From assembly GCA_964603985.1 (NCBI GenBank), contig CAZRXG010000069.1, positions 1 through 11,984 on the forward strand: a DNA stretch of 11,984 nucleotides. The letters run 5' to 3'. A program made the position numbers and the translations under genes. Under the pieces are notes generated by a model, which was not told the DNA's origin, did no database searches, and saw nothing but the letters and a program-made list of their open reading frames with translations. The stretch is from CAZRXG01 sp964603985 (GTDB lineage Bacteria; Chloroflexota; Anaerolineae; Aggregatilineales; UBA3940). Below are positions 6,277-11,984 of the stretch, one piece after another (the stretch's first letter is position 1; the number at the start of each line of letters is the position of its first letter).

Positions 6277-6396
6277 ATGTCGATCACCCGGCTGTTTTGC
6301 GGGGTTTTCTACCCAATCTCTAACCAAACTTTAGCGGTTTTTATATTGTGCGAAACGGGCGACCGGTCTAGACTCAAGGTAACGATAGAGGTCTGA
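6277..6396 (+). CDS. Possible 39-residue small ORF in the AT-rich leader
   Basis: ATG at 6277 follows GAGGG by about nine bases; the ORF reads MSITRLFCGVFYPISNQT and continues to a TGA at 6396. Residues about 6-25 are fairly hydrophobic. It lies in a stretch noticeably richer in A/T than the surrounding genes, which is more typical of a promoter/leader region. It may be a leader peptide for the 6426 gene or a chance ORF. No family recognised. Confidence 0.15.
   Translation: MSITRLFCGVFYPISNQTLAVFILCETGDRSRLKVTIEV
6342..6374 (+). promoter_or_regulatory. Candidate promoter region for the small Cys-containing gene
   Basis: The leader is A/T-rich. One pairing is TTGTGC (6346-6351) with TAGACT (6369-6374), 17 bases apart; another -10-like hexamer is TATATT (6342-6347) without a clear -35. 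Either would give a short leader to the gene at 6426. Matches are only moderate. Confidence 0.3.
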
Positions 6397-6425
6397 TCCA
6401 TTGCCATAAACAAGGGGGATCGCCT

Positions 6426-6758
6426 ATGGGAATCACTATCAATGCCCTGTACCCCGCCTTCGGCATACGTCAACTACGTGACCAGCACGGTCGACGTTGG
6501 GCTGAGTTGGTCGACTCGCTGCGTAAGCTCCCCCTCTCCGACCCGCGCGTGATGGCGTTCTCCTACACGATGCGCCGCCTGGGTCACCAGATGTGTGGCG
6601 TTCCGCTGTGCGCGCTTTGCGCCGCCGAAGCGCTTGAGAGCTTCGAGGGCAGCGAGGATGAACTGCTCGCCCTCTACCACCAGAACCTGCACCACGTCCA
6701 GTCCCGGATCGGCACGCGCCGGGTGCGTCGCCTGCTTGAGGTGGCAGCGATTGCCTAA
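6426..6758 (+). CDS. Small hypothetical protein with a Cys-rich motif
   Basis: 110 residues; not recognised. No signal peptide or membrane helix. Mostly helical in appearance, with Arg/Leu-rich ends. The centre holds HQMCGVPLCALCAAEAL (residues 54-70), giving Cys57, Cys62 and Cys65 with His54 nearby: a CX4CX2C arrangement that could bind zinc or an iron-sulfur cluster, although only three cysteines are present. A second His group, HQNLHH, is at 85-90. AAGGGGGA lies seven bases before the ATG, and a strong terminator follows the stop, so this is most likely a monocistronic, independently expressed gene. Its compact organisation supports it being real. Confidence 0.75.
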   Translation: MGITINALYPAFGIRQLRDQHGRRWAELVDSLRKLPLSDPRVMAFSYTMRRLGHQMCGVPLCALCAAEALESFEGSEDELLALYHQNLHHVQSRIGTRRVRRLLEVAAIA

Positions 6759-6776
6759 CCGTTGATTCGACAAACG

Positions 6777-6807
6777 AGGCGGCTGTCTCAAGGACAGCCG
6801 CCTTTTT
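6777..6807 (+). terminator. Strong intrinsic terminator
   Basis: AGGCGGCTGTC (6777-6787), a five-base loop and GACAGCCGCCT (6793-6803) form a perfect 11-bp stem followed by a run of five T (6803-6807). It lies 19 bases after the stop of the small Cys-containing gene. On the opposite strand the stem is followed by CGTTTG, so it should be much weaker for the convergent SDR transcript. Confidence 0.93.
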
Positions 6808-6818
6808 GATTCCCATTT

Positions 6819-7754
6819 TTAGCCCCGGTAGTGCTGCCTTAACTCCGAGGCATAGCGCACCCCGATCTGGTTCGCATTCTTCCTCAGCCACTCGCTGAGG
6901 CGGGTGCGCCCCGTTGGTTCGCGGTCGGAAATAAGCAGATTCTCCATCAGCCCGGCAACCTCGTCGCGTGTAATCACAACATCGCCGACGAACAGCCCGA
7001 TGATCCGTGAGAAGGCCAGCGTTAGCGCAGGTGGCATGTGGGCGATCAGCACCCGGCTCCCGATCTTCTCTCTGATCAGGCACACCAGATCGATGTAGCG
7101 GTAAATCTCAGGCCCAACCGCGTCGACTACAGTGTTCGCCCCATTTTGTGCGGCTGCAACGGCGAGGTCGGCCAGGTCTTCGACGTGGATGGGCTGCAAC
7201 CTGTAGTCGCCTTTGCCCATCACGACGAAAACCGGGAAGTGTCGCAGCAGCCAGGCAATGTTGTTGATCAGGATATCCTCACCCCGCTCACCGCCGAAGA
7301 GAACGGCGGGCCGCAGTATGACGTAAGACAGCCCCGATCCGACCAGACACTTTTCAAGCGCCGCTTTACCTCTGAAGTAGGAGAGTGAAGAGTCCTCGGA
7401 AGGATTGGTGATGCTGACATGAACCACCCGCCGGACATCCGCTTCCCTGGCAGCCCTAAACAGGGTCCTCGTGTTCTCGACAGCCTTTTCATGTGTCACC
7501 TGCCCGTGCGGGAAGCGTATCCAATAGGTATTGTAAAGTGTATTGACGCCCTCTAGATTGCGAGTCAGGGCAGCAGGATCATCGAAGTTGAAAGGGAGGA
7601 CGCGTACCGCATCGCCGAAGGGATTGGGGCGATTGGGGTGGCCGGTGAGGGTGATGACATCATGTCCCATCACCAGCAGGCGGCGGGTGATGTACTTGCC
7701 GGAGTAGCCAAAAGCTCCGGTAACAGCGTCGCATTGTCGTGACACACTCATCAT
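6819..7754 (-). CDS. Atypical SDR, NAD(P)-binding (NmrA/epimerase-like) protein
   Basis: 311 residues. The N-terminal Rossmann motif is VTGAFGYSGKYITRRLL (11-27; GxxGxxG-type). Further family landmarks: LEGVNTLYNTYWIRF at 67-81, RRVVHVSITNPSEDSSLSYFRGKAALE at 108-134 with Ser114 and a YxxxK (Tyr126, Lys130), ILRPAVLFG at 146-154, and PIHVEDLADLAV at 188-199. This is the layout of atypical/extended SDRs resembling the NDUFA9-like group; the substrate is unknown, and it may be a reductase, epimerase or a non-catalytic nucleotide sensor. The start lacks a clear Shine-Dalgarno site, and two ATGs stand in tandem; it follows the membrane protein gene by 10 bases, which suggests translational coupling. 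It is the last gene of the three-gene operon that starts at 8674. Confidence 0.87.
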   Translation of the reverse strand: MMSVSRQCDAVTGAFGYSGKYITRRLLVMGHDVITLTGHPNRPNPFGDAVRVLPFNFDDPAALTRNLEGVNTLYNTYWIRFPHGQVTHEKAVENTRTLFRAAREADVRRVVHVSITNPSEDSSLSYFRGKAALEKCLVGSGLSYVILRPAVLFGGERGEDILINNIAWLLRHFPVFVVMGKGDYRLQPIHVEDLADLAVAAAQNGANTVVDAVGPEIYRYIDLVCLIREKIGSRVLIAHMPPALTLAFSRIIGLFVGDVVITRDEVAGLMENLLISDREPTGRTRLSEWLRKNANQIGVRYASELRQHYRG

Positions 7755-7764
7755 AGATGCGTCT

Positions 7765-8166
7765 TTAAGTGCCCGCCTCGAATGCCTGTCGATAGATCAG
7801 CAGCGGCGCGACGGTCGCCAGCGCTGCCCCCAGCGTGATGTATGCGAAGGGATTATCCGCCATGCTCGCGACCGCCCCCACCCCGGCCAGCGCCACAAAT
7901 ACCGCCGCGCCCATAGCCACCGTCCGCGCCCAGCCTTCCGACCTCCGCAGACCGAACGAACAGTACACGGTCAGCAGCCCGACGAAGATCATCGCCGCCC
8001 CCATCGCCACGAACATGTAGATGAACACCAGCCCATCCGCCCTGGGAAGGTCGGCAAAGCCCGCGCGAAAAATGACCGGCGTGGCCGAGCAATGGATCAA
8101 CCCCAGTACGGCGATCCAGATGCCCGCGATCAGCACCCAGCAGCTTCCAAGTTTCCGTTTATCCAT
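7765..8166 (-). CDS. Small four-helix membrane protein
   Basis: 133 residues, mostly hydrophobic, with helices at about 8-26, 48-69, 81-101 and 105-126. The first helix ends in GLIHCSATPVIF, an HxxxTP-like motif, and the second loop carries LRRSEGWAR. The overall size and layout resemble small DoxX-like or unnamed four-helix membrane proteins; no confident family. Its ATG overlaps the stop of the DUF2867 gene by eight bases (ATGGATAA), a clear sign of translational coupling. The SDR gene begins 10 bases after its stop. The tight coupling suggests all three products act together, perhaps at the membrane. Confidence 0.83.
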   Translation of the reverse strand: MDKRKLGSCWVLIAGIWIAVLGLIHCSATPVIFRAGFADLPRADGLVFIYMFVAMGAAMIFVGLLTVYCSFGLRRSEGWARTVAMGAAVFVALAGVGAVASMADNPFAYITLGAALATVAPLLIYRQAFEAGT

Positions 8167-8674
8167 CTCTCTGTCCCCTTTCTCCCTGTGCCCCCCTCCG
8201 CGCCATCTGCTTCACCACCAGGTGGTGAAATGGGCGGATGACGTTGAAGTACACCGGCCCGGCCAGGTTGTTGTAGTGGACGATTGTCACCACGTGGAAG
8301 CGCCGCAGCCCGTCCTCCAGCCGCTCGGCGACCACACCCAACTCTGCACTGAGGTGCGTATCGTCCCCACCGGCCACCCAGTAGCGATCTTCCTGGGCCA
8401 CCCGCACGGTGAAGAAGAAGGCCGATTCGCCGGGCATCATGGGCACCTCTTCCGGGGCCATCTGCGGCGCGTGCGGCACGCCCTCCTGCCGCATCCCCAG
8501 CAGCCGCACGAAGACCCCTCGCACGTGGTAGAGAAACGTCACCCAATCCGGCTGGTAGGACAACATCCCGGCGATGAACTCGCGCAGCGTGACCCTGCCC
8601 TCCACCACCTTGACATCGACGTGATCGGCACCCTCCAGGAAGGGGGCCAGCTCATCCATTTGCAGAACGTCCAT
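8159..8674 (-). CDS. DUF2867 family protein
   Basis: 171 residues, soluble. Family landmarks: MDVLQMDELAPFLEGADHVD start, TLREFIAGMLSY, WVTFLYHVRGVFVRLLG at 44-60, DRYWVAGGDDTHLSAELGV at 96-114, FHVVTIVHYNNLAGPVYF at 126-143 and VIRPFHHLVV at 145-154. DUF2867 has no established function but is known fused to SDR-type NAD(P)-binding domains in many bacteria, and here an SDR is encoded two genes downstream. Start: ATG at 8674 has AAGGGAG 10 bases upstream; an in-frame GTG at 8695 would add seven residues and also has a weaker AGGA site, so it cannot be excluded. First gene of the operon behind a consensus promoter. Confidence 0.87.
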   Translation of the reverse strand: MDVLQMDELAPFLEGADHVDVKVVEGRVTLREFIAGMLSYQPDWVTFLYHVRGVFVRLLGMRQEGVPHAPQMAPEEVPMMPGESAFFFTVRVAQEDRYWVAGGDDTHLSAELGVVAERLEDGLRRFHVVTIVHYNNLAGPVYFNVIRPFHHLVVKQMARRGAQGERGQRDG

Positions 8675-8746
8675 TCGCGTTTTGCTCCCTTTCACCGCGT
8701 TGTTCCTGTTTTTTATTGTTTATAACTTTCACAAATTTCTAAAACT

Positions 8747-8776
8747 ATTATAAGATATGCGGGCGCATCCTGTCAA
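8747..8776 (-). promoter_or_regulatory. Consensus sigma-70 promoter of the DUF2867 operon
   Basis: On the minus strand a perfect TTGACA (8771-8776) and a perfect TATAAT (8747-8752) are 18 bases apart. The predicted start is about 8740, giving an A/T-rich leader of roughly 65 bases. This is the best promoter in the window and should give strong constitutive expression unless repressed. Confidence 0.88.
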
Positions 8777-8810
8777 GAGGAACAGACGCCTACCCAACCG
8801 GTCCCCCCAA

Positions 8811-8845
8811 CAAAAAGACCCGCGGACCGGGGGTAGTCCGCGGGT
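8811..8845 (-). terminator. Intrinsic terminator downstream of the large membrane protein gene
   Basis: ACCCGCGGAC (8818-8827) and GTCCGCGGGT (8836-8845) form a perfect 10-bp stem with an eight-base loop. On the minus strand it is followed by CTTTTTG (8811-8817). It lies about 170 bases after the stop of the 9013-10332 gene and just before the next promoter, insulating the two minus-strand units. On the plus strand TCCTCTTT follows, a poorer tract. Confidence 0.82.
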
Positions 8846-8857
8846 TCCTCTTTGCGA

Positions 8858-8894
8858 CAGGTTAGCCCTGGGGACATAAGGGGCGGCTAACCTG
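8858..8894. repeat. Second perfect hairpin in the 3' region (CAGGTTAGCC/GGCTAACCTG)
   Basis: CAGGTTAGCC (8858-8867) and GGCTAACCTG (8885-8894) form a perfect 10-bp stem with a 17-base loop, 12 bases from the terminator hairpin. No U-tract follows. It may stabilise the 3' end of the membrane protein mRNA or be part of a small structured RNA. Confidence 0.6.
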
Positions 8895-8955
8895 CGAGGT
8901 GTTTGTTTAGTACTGTGCTCCTAGTTTAGCCGATCACAAATTCGTTGGGCAGTGA

Positions 8956-8986
8956 AACCAGTCACCGATCTGGTTGACAAATGTCA
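8956..8986. repeat. Short adjoining inverted repeats after the large membrane protein gene
   Basis: AACCAG/CTGGTT (8956-8961 with 8970-8975) and the 12-bp palindrome TGACAAATGTCA (8975-8986) abut each other, 26 bases past the stop at 9013. The remainder of the 8777-9012 gap holds only the two larger hairpins and no ORF worth calling. The palindrome could be a protein-binding site. Confidence 0.35.
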
Positions 8987-9012
8987 TATCTCGCCCCCTG
9001 CTCCGGCGGGAC

Positions 9013-10332
9013 TCAGTTCGCCCCGATCAGCTTGTTGAGCGACTCCAGCAGTTCCTTCAGCGCCGCACCCTTGTCCTGAAGCCCTATCACCAGCGCGATG
9101 AACGGCGCCACCTGCGGGCTGATGAAGCGCAGAAAGACCGCCGTGTCGAACGGCCACGTCGGGTATTTACGCGCCGATGGGTGCAGCTTCTCAAGCGCCT
9201 CAAGCTGCTTGGTCAGGTTCTCTATCTCGTCGTCGTCGCCCCCCGGCTGCTGTGCTGCGCCGCTCTCGATGTGCTCCTGCAGCCGTTCCTCGACCGTGGC
9301 GATGTGGCGGGCCAGTGTGTCCTGGTACTCAGTTCGCTTCTCCAGCATCTCCTCGTGAATGTCCAGCAGCGGCACGATGAAGACCACGACCGAGGTTGGC
9401 ACGAGCAGGATCAACCCCACAATCGAAAACAGGGACACGGGCGAAACGCTCTCGGTTGCCAGGCGAACGGCTGCCCAGAAGCTGAGCAGCACGATTCCCA
9501 CCAACAGCGGCAGCGCCATGTTAAAACACAGGTCGCCCAGCCGCCGCAGACCACCGGCGCGGTCGGGGTGACCCGGCTGCACGTCAAGCTCGAAGGTGGG
9601 CGTCAACCGCCGGATCGCCCTGGCGATGCACGACACGACCCACGCGCCCCGGCTGCCTACCAACGCCCACAGCAGCGGCGCGAGCACCCAGCGCGTGGAG
9701 TCCCAAAGCAGGTACAGGATGGCCGAAAGCCTGTCGCGGGCGGCGGGATCGAATATGTGTAGGATGACTTCGGCCCGCCTGTAGCCTTCTTTCTCCGCGT
9801 AGTAGCGGTCGGTAAAGGCCACAAAGCCGACAACAACGAGCAGCAGCACAACCGTCAGCACGACCCGCCACGGGCTTTTCAGATCCTTCTCAAAGTCGGC
9901 GGGGAAGTCCATGTAGTGAGGGGTGTTCGGGGGCGGTTTCTTGTTCACCTCCAGGCGACCGCTTTCGGCCAGCTCATAAAAGACGCCCGGCGTTCTTTTC
10001 ACGATGATGCCGTACACAAACCCGCCGATGAGCAGCAGCAGAGTCACGGACAGGAAGACCCAATCGGTCAGGTCGACCAGCAGCCGGGCGGATATGTTGA
10101 CCAGGGTTCCCAGCATCCCCCCCGTGCCGGTGTCTACCAGCCCGCGCAGCACGTCCAGCACCAACAGCAGCAACAGGGGACCAAGCGCGATCAGCCAGAA
10201 GTGGCGGTAGCACCAGCGTATCACCCGGCCCGGATGGAAGAACTGCTCTATCTCATCCTGCTCCATATCAAACTTTTTGAAGACTTCCTTCACCGTCGAT
10301 TTCTCTGTCGACGAGGCGGCCTCTGAAGACAT
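9013..10332 (-). CDS. Hypothetical polytopic membrane protein with cytoplasmic coiled-coil
   Basis: 439 residues; no confident family. Hydrophobic helices at about 44-62, 90-111, 156-174, 203-224, 269-288 and 300-322, with a possible weak hydrophobic stretch near 403-418. The N-terminus (1-40) is charged and soluble. A loop carries HPDRAGGLRRLGDL (255-268), a motif-like segment also seen in other large unnamed membrane proteins. Residues about 325-385 are charged and heptad-like (LDIHEEMLEKRTEYQDTLARH and following), suggesting a coiled coil, then YPTWPFD at 390-396. AGGAGG lies four bases before the ATG. It follows the GNAT gene by 94 bases with no clear promoter, so it is probably the second gene of that unit. 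There is no catalytic motif; role unknown. Confidence 0.82.
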   Translation of the reverse strand: MSSEAASSTEKSTVKEVFKKFDMEQDEIEQFFHPGRVIRWCYRHFWLIALGPLLLLLVLDVLRGLVDTGTGGMLGTLVNISARLLVDLTDWVFLSVTLLLLIGGFVYGIIVKRTPGVFYELAESGRLEVNKKPPPNTPHYMDFPADFEKDLKSPWRVVLTVVLLLVVVGFVAFTDRYYAEKEGYRRAEVILHIFDPAARDRLSAILYLLWDSTRWVLAPLLWALVGSRGAWVVSCIARAIRRLTPTFELDVQPGHPDRAGGLRRLGDLCFNMALPLLVGIVLLSFWAAVRLATESVSPVSLFSIVGLILLVPTSVVVFIVPLLDIHEEMLEKRTEYQDTLARHIATVEERLQEHIESGAAQQPGGDDDEIENLTKQLEALEKLHPSARKYPTWPFDTAVFLRFISPQVAPFIALVIGLQDKGAALKELLESLNKLIGAN

Positions 10333-10384
10333 AGTGCCTCCTGTGCCAGCTTATGCTGCAAGGATGTGAATGTCGTCCCTCTAT

Positions 10385-10403
10385 GCCGGGGCGGCATCCC
10401 GGC
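10385..10403. repeat. Small hairpin in the GNAT/membrane protein spacer
   Basis: GCCGGG (10385-10390) and CCCGGC (10398-10403) form a six-base-pair stem with a seven-base loop; ATGCC/GGCAT (10383-10387 with 10393-10397) is a competing stem. No T-tract is present. It may tune expression between the two genes or mean nothing. Confidence 0.3.
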
Positions 10404-10426
10404 GGCTCGATAATCCGGCAGACGCT

Positions 10427-11590
10427 CTACGCGAGCGCCTTGCGGTAAACGCGGTAGGTCTTGTAGATTTTCGCGCCCATCATCTCCAGGGCGCGGTTCA
10501 TCATGATGTTGTTCTCCAGGATCCACGACATCTCGATGTCGACGTATCCCTGCCGCAGCCCCTTGATGAGCAGGTCGTGGTACATCAGCGCGTCGATGCC
10601 CGTCCCGCGATACTCCTCCAGCACGCCCAGCGCCCAGGCGCGCACGCCGTTGACGTCTCGCCGAATCTTCCAGTGCCAGATCAGGCGCAGCAACTGCCAC
10701 CAGTGCGGCTCGCCCGGTTTGCAGCGTACTTTGCGCAGGGGCTGGTAGAGGTTGGGCAGCGGCAAGGCGAAGGCGACCGGTTCCCCCTCCACCTCGACGA
10801 AGAACACGATGTTGGTGTCGAGCATGGGCTTCAACTCTTCCTTGAGCGCGTCGATCTCCGCGTCCGACATGGGAACGAAGCTCCAGTTCTTCGACCAGGC
10901 CTGGTTGTAGATTCCCTTGACCTTCTCGACTTCCTCCTCGAAGCGCCGCATGTTGATCGGGCGGACGACGAAGTTGCGGCGCTGGCGGATCTTCCCCACG
11001 ACGCGCACCAGCTTCTCCGGCATCCGGTCGGCCTTTTTGCCGCCCCAGTCGTTCCCGTCAAAGTGCCACGCCCACAGATCCATCGCCTTCTCAAAGCCAC
11101 CGTAGCTCTCGATGAAGTCACGGTAGTAGCGCGGGGCGTGCGTGGTGAGCAGCATCGGCGGGTGCTCGTAGCCGTCGATCAGCAGGCCGATCTCGCTGTT
11201 GGTGCTGTAAGTGGCCGGTCCCAAAAGCGAGTCCGCCCCCTGAGCGCGCACCCAATCCTCGGCCGTCTTGAGCAGCGCGTGGGCCGCCTCGCGGTCCTCC
11301 AACACCTCGAACTGCCCGAACCATCCGGCGTTGGTTTCCTGGTAGTCATTGTAGGCGTGGTTGATGAAGGCCAGAATCGTCCCGACCGGCGTCTCACCGC
11401 GCCACGCGACGAACTTCTCCAGTGTCATGTGTTGCAGTTCGGGGGTGTGCTCCGGCTCGAAGAAGTGAACGTGATCCCTCCACAGCGGGGCCGTCCAATT
11501 GGGGTCATCCTTGTAGACCGTCCAGGGCATGCGGAGGAACGCCTGATTATCGGCCTCTGTGGTCACCGGGCGGACAGATAGATCGCTCAT
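10427..11590 (-). CDS. GNAT-fold protein (YghO-like, two-part N-acyltransferase)
   Basis: 387 residues, soluble. The N-terminal half carries the family landmarks MPWTVYKDDPNWTAPLWRDH (21-40), FVAWRGETPVGTILAFINH (60-78), GWFGQFEVLEDREAAHALL (89-107), LLGPATYSTNSEIGLLIDGYEHPPML (122-147) and a DLWAWHF segment at 171-177. The C-terminal half has a second GNAT core: IVFFVEVEGEPVAFALPLPN (261-280), the acetyl-CoA loop ALGVLEEYRGTGIDALMY (320-337, RGTG) and NNIMMNRALEMMGAKIYKTYRVY (360-382). It thus resembles a tandem/degenerate GNAT pair as in E. coli YghO-like proteins. An acyl acceptor is unknown. GAGGAG precedes the ATG by about six bases, and a consensus-like promoter lies just upstream. First gene of a unit with the large membrane protein. 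Confidence 0.88.
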   Translation of the reverse strand: MSDLSVRPVTTEADNQAFLRMPWTVYKDDPNWTAPLWRDHVHFFEPEHTPELQHMTLEKFVAWRGETPVGTILAFINHAYNDYQETNAGWFGQFEVLEDREAAHALLKTAEDWVRAQGADSLLGPATYSTNSEIGLLIDGYEHPPMLLTTHAPRYYRDFIESYGGFEKAMDLWAWHFDGNDWGGKKADRMPEKLVRVVGKIRQRRNFVVRPINMRRFEEEVEKVKGIYNQAWSKNWSFVPMSDAEIDALKEELKPMLDTNIVFFVEVEGEPVAFALPLPNLYQPLRKVRCKPGEPHWWQLLRLIWHWKIRRDVNGVRAWALGVLEEYRGTGIDALMYHDLLIKGLRQGYVDIEMSWILENNIMMNRALEMMGAKIYKTYRVYRKALA

Positions 11591-11623
11591 CGGGTTCTCC
11601 TCACAATGGCGGTGCAGAGATTC

Positions 11624-11652
11624 ATTATAGGCGGGTCGCCACTCCCTGCCAA
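11624..11652 (-). promoter_or_regulatory. Sigma-70 promoter of the GNAT/membrane protein unit
   Basis: On the minus strand TTGGCA (11647-11652) and a perfect TATAAT (11624-11629) are 17 bases apart. The predicted transcript starts about 11617, giving a leader of roughly 26 bases that includes the GAGGAG site. Confidence 0.85.
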
Positions 11653-11664
11653 TTTAAACACGCA

Positions 11665-11732
11665 GCCCGCCCCGCCGATGCGGGCACCACCCCGAATCGA
11701 CAGCGGGCGACCTGTCCCCGCAGGCCGCCCGC
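11665..11732 (-). terminator. Two GC-rich hairpins behind the partial gene at the window edge
   Basis: GCGGGCG-A-CCTG (11703-11714) pairs with CAGG-C-CGCCCGC (11721-11732) with one internal mismatch, and GCCCGC (11665-11670) pairs with GCGGGC (11680-11685). On the minus strand the second is followed by TGCGTGTTTAAATT, a weak U-rich tract. They lie between the stop at 11755 and the GNAT promoter and probably end the upstream transcript. Confidence 0.4.
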
Positions 11733-11754
11733 CCGATATCCATCGTATTGTCTG

Positions 11755-11984
11755 CTAACTCGGCACGTCCACCACGAGCTCGTAGCCGTTGATGTCGATC
11801 GTCCACGTCGTGCTGGCGTCGAACGTCCCGTCCAGCACGAGCACCAGCTCAACTTGCTTCATGCTCGGCGCGCACGACCCGCCCCTCGGCTTCTTGCGTG
11901 TGATCTCCACGTAGGCCGTGCTGCCATCGCGCCACTGCTCGATCTTGGTGCGGCCCCCGCAGATCGGCACCAGCATCGTGAGCG
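11755..11984 (-). CDS. C-terminal part of an unidentified protein (runs off the window)
   Basis: The frame is open to the window edge, so the real start is probably outside; a Met at 11976 is only an internal candidate. The visible 76 residues include ICGGRTKIEQWRDGSTAYVEI, then GGSCAPSMKQVELVLVLDG and the ending TWTIDINGYELVVDVPS. Alternating hydrophobic residues suggest a beta-sandwich, and the two cysteines could form a disulfide, as in secreted or cell-surface domains. No family recognised, and no signal peptide can be assessed. Codon use matches its neighbours. Confidence 0.65.
   Translation of the reverse strand, partial: LTMLVPICGGRTKIEQWRDGSTAYVEITRKKPRGGSCAPSMKQVELVLVLDGTFDASTTWTIDINGYELVVDVPS

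Noticed and set aside
8021..8725. Plus-strand ORF over the DUF2867 and four-helix genes
   Set aside because: It covers two clear minus-strand genes and their leader; the product is His/Pro/Gln-rich and unstructured in appearance.
10370..11581. Plus-strand ORF (403 residues) opposite the GNAT gene
   Set aside because: Mirror of a well-supported minus-strand gene with promoter and ribosome binding site; composition is typical of a shadow frame.

Overview
The window is GC-rich bacterial DNA of about 12 kb, with short intergenic gaps, strong Shine-Dalgarno sites and sigma-70-like promoters. The gene mix (a DUF4013 membrane protein, a small STAS/SEC14-like protein, an orphan lipoprotein solute-binding protein, a DUF4147/MOFRL glycerate kinase and a two-part GNAT protein) looks most like a Chloroflexota (Anaerolineae-type) chromosome. 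That assignment rests on remembered family distribution and overall feel; no rRNA or marker gene is present. There is no phage, plasmid, CRISPR or transposase gene.

Layout. (1) Positions 5-781, minus strand: a two-gene unit, STAS/SEC14-like protein then YjbQ-family protein. (2) Positions 782-1634: an 850-base non-coding region with a 12-bp tandem repeat, two perfect hairpins, and two diverged copies (1277-1410 and 1500-1622) of a small inverted-repeat-bounded element with a GTGTAATCC-type core. (3) Positions 1635-5134, plus strand: solute-binding lipoprotein, glycerate 2-kinase and DUF4013 membrane protein, closely spaced and probably co-transcribed, at least in part. (4) Positions 5135-6758, plus strand: a spacer with a 27-bp direct repeat and hairpins, an unrecognised three-helix membrane protein, an AT-rich leader and a small Cys-containing protein closed by a strong intrinsic terminator. 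(5) Positions 6819-8776, minus strand: a compact operon behind a near-perfect promoter, DUF2867 protein, four-helix membrane protein, then an atypical SDR-type NAD(P)-binding protein. (6) Positions 8777-9012: stacked hairpins including a terminator. (7) Positions 9013-11652, minus strand: a promoter, a two-part GNAT-fold protein and a large unrecognised membrane protein. (8) Positions 11755-11984, minus strand: the C-terminal end of a truncated gene.

Plus-strand and minus-strand blocks converge at about 6760-6820, where the strong hairpin ends the plus-strand transcript. No single dedicated 'system' spans the window. The two most noteworthy units are the DUF2867 / membrane protein / SDR operon, which looks like an unfused form of an SDR-DUF2867 architecture with a membrane component added, and the small inverted-repeat element that would lie wholly inside the 5' leader of the solute-binding protein gene and end three bases from its ribosome binding site.
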